Assembly: GCF_016802725.1 (NCBI RefSeq)
Contig: NC_052669.1
Span: 18,753,770-18,817,769, forward strand
Direction of reading: 5' to 3'
Length of the DNA stretch: 64,000 nucleotides
From: Solenopsis invicta
Lineage: Eukaryota > Arthropoda > Insecta > Hymenoptera > Formicidae
Positions within the stretch are counted from its first letter, which is position 1. Each line of letters opens with the position of its first letter. The position numbers and the translations under genes were made by a program. The notes beneath the pieces are model-generated. The model was not told the origin of the DNA, ran no database searches, and worked only from the letters and a program-made list of their open reading frames with translations. Shown piece after piece: positions 59,320 through 64,000 of the stretch.

Positions 59320-61389
59320 GAAGAGAACGGGGCGAGAGAAAAAGAAGGAGTCTCGCGGGAACGAGAGTCTCGGCGATGAGAAGTGGAGCTACTCGCGAGG
59401 CGCAGCATCCGCTGGATCGGCAACGAGCTCTCCTCGTTGGTCGATCGCGTCTTTCTCTCTCTCTTTCTTTCTTCCTCTGTCTTTCTCTTTCTCCTCTATC
59501 TATCTCTCTGCGAGCTGAATTGCTTCAGGTTCAACGAAGAGCACGGGGTCGATCGGGGTAACCGTTGGGAGTTGTTACCAACGAATATTATATGAGAATA
59601 TACCTCAACATTTATATAGGCTAAATGAGGCATCGCGCGATATTTTCTCCAATAATATTAACCGGCAGGCGTAACTTCTTAATCGTTTCGAGATAGCCAT
59701 TAAACGACGCGATTGCTCGAATGAGATGATTTCGCGGGAGATGATCATCAGGATCGTCGTGAAAAAAGAACAAAAGAAAACAAAAAACAAAAGAAAATAT
59801 TCCGGTGTTGCGCTCACTCCTCGCGTCGAGATTACCCCCGGTCGAGCCTTCGTCTCGACGGTGCTCGGCGACGATAAATTAAATTATTCGGGATGGAATG
59901 TTTCGAGTCAAAAAAATCAGTTATACGCTGCGAGGGAGGCTGAGATCGGCGCTCGGCGGGCGAGTCTCGAAGACGACGGACGGCAAGGAGACGCGAGACG
60001 ATCCTCTTGGCGAAAGGATGGCGGAAGGCTCCCCTTACCGGTCTTCCTCCGGAAGAAGGTTACGGCGCGCGCGGCGCGCGTGTAACGTTAACGAGGACGA
60101 TGGGACGAGGAGCGCGCGATCGAGAGATAGATTAATCGAAATGTTTGCGAAAGTGATTTGTGCCTAGACGAAGCAATGCTTGGGAAGAGGGAACGTGATC
60201 ACGAGAATCGCCGCGTCGCGGATCTCACCGCACTACGCGCGAGTGCACTCCGGGACCTTGTGCGACATCGAAGGATATCGAAACGTGAATCGGCGGACGC
60301 GCACGCGGGGGGAGGGCGGTCTCCCTCGCACGGAGGTGAAAGGGCGAAGGATCGTCCTTCTCGCTCCGAATAGCGCCCCTCCCCCGCCCCCTCCCTTCCT
60401 CCCTCCGTCGTCGCAATCCCTTCGTCCATGAGGAGCGAAGGAAAACGTGTATCTATATATATCTTCACTTTTATATCATTAATTTTCTAGGACTCATGTC
60501 GGGACTACGTGTCGTTTTGTATCACACTGTCCTCTGTACGATTCATCGCACCGTGTTGTGTAATTATTAGACCGTGCGCTGTTACTTCCGCGCCGACGAC
60601 GACGACGACGATGATGATGTACTATGCGCGCGAACTGCCATAAATCCGCGACTTTAAAAGATTACGAGCTGCCCTCGAGACACTGTGATATTTTCATTTC
60701 ATTTCCGGCGCTCGATCCCCGGAATTAATCGAGAGCGAGTATGCGCCGATCGCCGGTGAGACGGAAGTGTGTTCCGGATTCGTTCGTTTCGCGAAAGGAA
60801 TAGTCTCAATTAATTTACGAGCGAACGACGAGCCCCCCGGCGACTCGAACGTTTAGAAGAGAGGAGATTCCGCTAATAGAGAATTTGCCGTTCAAGGGTG
60901 CTTCCCGTGAAAGTGGGCGGAATTGAAAGGGATCAAAACGAATTTCCGCCGATCCCTGTTAACCAGCCTATCTTATCGGGAAGTTCGCTTTGCGGGAAGG
61001 TCAGCGATTTTTCGTTGGAAAAATCTCCGGTACCGGAAGGACAGGAAAAGGGATTTACCTTGCCTTTACAAGTCGCGGTGTGTAACAGCGCGTTAACGAA
61101 CAAGTATAGCGACTACTCGTTATCGAAGATCTCAAATTGGGCATCGACCAACTGCATTAAATTAATGTCAAAAGGAAACGGGAATTAGCTTTCGATTAGC
61201 CGCAATCTAAACGACGTTCGCGATCACGTCGGACTCATACGGTGCCTCTCGACCGCAGTTATATAATTCTCACACGAACCAAATCAACCATACTTTATCT
61301 CATGAAACGCAGGGTACACTACAGCACACTTCACGCTTCGGCCTAGCGGACGTGTCGATTCCTCCTGATCGCTCGCTAAATATTTTCAA

Positions 61390-61890
61390 TGCATTTTCGA
61401 GTCCCTCGAATCGGCGAGTGGAAAAATCGGTGTCGAGTGTTCGAGAGACTTCGAACGCGGAAAAATATTATTTTCCAGGAAATAAACGTGTCGAAAGTCC
61501 ACTTTTGTTTTTTTGAGATTCCGCAAGAATTTTTAAATAAAAAAAAAAACCTTTCGTTTCTTCTGCGGAACAAAAGCTTACAAAATGAGAAAAGACTCCC
61601 ACGAATCCTGACAGTTTTTCTATTTGTTTCAATTCCTCTAACGGAACAATTAAATTTTTCGAACAAAACTGTCAGAATTCGTAAAGATTTTTCTCATTTT
61701 GTAGACTTTGTTTCACAGAAGGAGTGAAAGAATTTTTTTTTATTTAAACATTCTTGTAGAATCTCGAAGAAAGGGAAATGGACTTTTGACAGATTCATTT
61801 TTCTGGAAAATATATAATATTTGTCCGCATTTGGAGGCTTCATTTAACGACGATCGACGATTTTTCCATTCGTCGATTCGAGTCAAAATT
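61390..61890. repeat. ~500-bp palindrome (two ~230-bp inverted arms)
   Basis: The left arm (about 61390-61625) and right arm (about 61660-61890) are inverted copies. Shared blocks include CGAATCGRCGARTGGAAAAATC, ATATTATTTTCCAG-like, GTCCA-TTT, GAGATTC-RCAAGAAT, TTTAAATAAAAAAAAA, ACAAAATGAGAAAA and CCTGACAGTTTT/AAAACTGTCAG. Similarity is roughly 75-85% by eye. The loop is about 35-45 bp around 61630-61665. No ORF explains the symmetry. Confidence 0.85.
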
Positions 61891-62855
61891 AGTCTAGAAG
61901 TTAATTCTAACTTGCACGTGGGATACGTAATCGACACCGCGATCGCCGATGCAAAGTTCACCGCGACAGGAATCGACGCCTTCTCGGCCGAATCCGGAAA
62001 ATCAATAACAGCAGCCAGTCTGCGCAGAGGCATGCCTTTTCTTACTCCGTCATTGACCTTTCTTCCTCTCCTCCCGCCCACCCCTATCGATCTTTTTAAC
62101 GGAAAGTGCAGGCGATTCGATATTTCGGGATATACTCCGTGGGAGACGGCGATCCCTTCCTACGTTGCTGTACATACGTGTGTATATACTTGTATACTTC
62201 TACCGTACTCGAGAGACGTCGCTGAACCACGCAGCGAGTGTATGATAATCCTGTATAACCGGAAATATATAGTCCGTTTTCCCGCTAAAGTAGCATTATC
62301 AAGTGAGTGACAAAACGAGGACAGGCATGTATCTCCACCGACCCAGAGCCATTCTAAATTCTTAAAGAAAAAAAAGGGAACACCACGATGGAGATACCGA
62401 CGTGGATATCGAACATCGTGATTCTTTCGAGAAGCCCCCTTCTCTCTTCTTTGCGACAGCACGAACCGACGAAATCGGCGACGATTGCATCCCGCACGTG
62501 TGGCTTCTATGATCGTTTAACATCGTTGCATTCACGCCGCATACGAGGACTTGCAGCGCGGGACGCGAACGTTCGTAGATCCATAGATTACCGGGTGTAG
62601 ATCCGCGAGTAGATCGAGAGATGACGATTGTCATGTCGCTTCTCAACCACCCACGAATGGATCCAGTTATTCGCATTAATAACCAGATCGCGTTAGCCTT
62701 CATCCAGATCGGACTATCACGCAAAACTCGAAAGAAACCGATGGTTACTTAACTTACTTATCTTGCACGGTTGTGAGTCAAGCGAATCATCGAAATCAGG
62801 GATTGGTTTATATAAAAATCCCTTCTTTCTCTTTATACGTTTCTTTACCCGCTCG

Positions 62856-62990
62856 TTTTAATTCCTCTGACGGAACAATTTAATTTTTCGAGCAAAACCG
62901 TCGGGATTCGTGGAGACTTTTTTTCCTCATTTTCTGGGCTTTGTTTCACAGAGAAGGAATGAAAGAATTTCTTTTTTTTTTTTAAATTTA
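62856..62990. repeat. Third partial copy of the palindrome arm
   Basis: TTCCTCTGACGGAACAATTT through TTTTTCGAGCAAAACCGTC, then TTTGTTTCACAGA and GAATGAAAGAATTT, aligns directly with 61632-61740, including the loop-proximal sequence. This shows that the palindrome's half-unit is a repeated unit in its own right. Confidence 0.8.
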
Positions 62991-64000
62991 ATCGCGCCTA
63001 TAAATAACACGAATGGAATTAAACGGCGAATAAAAAGCGGACTGATCCTTGATTTCGATGATTACGATTTTAATTCTACAGAATAAATCCCCGACGATTA
63101 CTTTCAGAGCAGTTCAACTTGCGGGGTAAACGCGGCTTGAATCGATATACCGTTTTGACTGTCGCGACGTAAACGCAATATAATAACTTAGGATAGAGAG
63201 ACTAAAACCGAATGAGAACAAGATCCAGACGGAGTCATGCATGCAAACGTACGATATCATTCGAACGAATAACCAAGGAAGTTTTTAATTATAGGCTGTC
63301 CAAAACATACAGAATCAGTGAGAAAGGCAATAAAAGCTATATTGAACTGAAAAAAAAAAGATATGATAAAGTAGATCTCCTTGCATTATTGAGTATTATC
63401 AGAGAATTCAGAATACTATATTAATTATCGATAAAGCTAGGCTAGAGGCGCATATACATATAGAAACTATATATAGCTACTAGGCGATAGTAGCACGGCG
63501 TAAACAAGCTAATTAATATAATTGGAAACTTCAGCGAAACAGACGACTAAACTCTCTCTTTCTCTCTCTCTCTCTCACCATCTCTATCTCTCTCACACAT
63601 CTTTATGATGGCTGTATAATTATGTCGTGGACCGCGAATATATATGACGTTACATTTCCACTTCGAAATCATCGCAGGCTTACTACCAAACGCGGCACCC
63701 GAAAAACGTGCGATTAATTCGGCCCGAACCCGACGCGAATCTTTGCGTTACAGTCGCTGAACGATAGACAAATTTCGAGCGCGTTTGTAGCCGTAAAGCT
63801 ATCCGACTCGTCTGCGCTGCGCGACAACCTGCGAGACACAGCCCCCCCCACCCCCCTTTCGATCACCACACCTCATCGAGAAAAGGCATGCTGCGATATG
63901 TGTTCACGAAAGATAGATCACATTGGCACAAAAAAAAAGAAAATGAAAAGAAAAAAAACGATATATCATTTACACGCGCGGCAATTTTTACCCTCGAGAT

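Larger units (their letters stand above)
59320..64000. other. Region with no recognised gene at the window end
   Basis: CpG-rich to about 60.9 kb, then mixed. ORFs at 59898-60167, 60898-61188 and 61889-62310 were read and do not resemble known proteins. It contains the ~500-bp palindrome and its third copy, and a CT microsatellite at about 63554-63600. It may be the 5' region or intron of a gene that continues beyond the window. Confidence 0.35.

Noticed and set aside
59898..60167. 89-codon ORF in the CpG-rich stretch after 59.3 kb
   Set aside because: Arg/Ser-rich, overlaps several other open frames, no recognisable motif.
60898..61188. 96-codon + strand ORF
   Set aside because: No recognisable similarity or splice context; not enough to call a gene.
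61708..62310. 200-codon + strand ORF
   Set aside because: Its first third lies in the palindrome arm and the rest has no recognisable domain; chance ORF is the simpler explanation.
1..64000. CRISPR arrays, tRNA or rRNA genes, prokaryotic operons
   Set aside because: None of the expected repeat-spacer or cloverleaf patterns was seen while reading; the content is typical insect nuclear DNA. A tRNAscan-type search would be decisive for tRNAs.

Overview
This window is nuclear DNA from an insect, most likely a hymenopteran such as an ant. That placement is an inference. It rests on intron-rich conserved animal genes, very AT-rich introns alternating with CpG-rich first exons, a decayed mariner transposon, and many short palindromic (MITE-like) elements. 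No rRNA, tRNA, CRISPR array or prokaryotic operon was seen.

Layout. 1-833: 3' end of the cytosolic HSP90 gene (Hsp83), + strand. 2663-6872: complete Tudor-SN/SND1 gene, nine coding exons, + strand. 8780-10136: WDR77/MEP50 (PRMT5 cofactor), five coding exons, - strand, convergent with SND1. 11895-17737: Vap33 (VAP-A/B), six coding exons, + strand, divergent from WDR77. Its 5' flank holds a CGG repeat inside an upstream ORF, and its last intron has a GC donor and carries a 1.8-kb palindromic repeat element. 17917-19316: dead mariner copy with perfect 25-bp TIRs. 19.3-35 kb: no recognised protein-coding gene; a CpG-rich island with trinucleotide repeats lies at 23.0-25.9 kb and may be a 5' exon and promoter. 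35408-55887 (possibly to 59319): a GLUT1-type glucose transporter gene with at least three alternative N-termini and two or more alternative C-termini. 59.3-64 kb: no recognised gene, but a ~500-bp palindrome plus a third, partial copy.

CDS exon boundaries were built by hand from splice sites and reading phase. The assembled frames all divide by three: SND1 895 aa, WDR77 288 aa, Vap33 264 aa, GLUT1 505 aa (short) or 848 aa (long). Functionally, HSP90 is a chaperone, SND1 reads symmetric dimethyl-arginine, WDR77 helps PRMT5 write that mark, Vap33 tethers the ER to other membranes, and GLUT1 imports glucose.

I found no unknown multi-gene system. The most interesting signals are the isoform architecture of the glucose transporter (an N-terminal ~100-residue coiled coil, a 30-nt candidate microexon, alternative tails), the Vap33 GC-AG intron with a read-through soluble isoform, the poly-Gly upstream ORF, and several large hairpins that have no protein-coding explanation.
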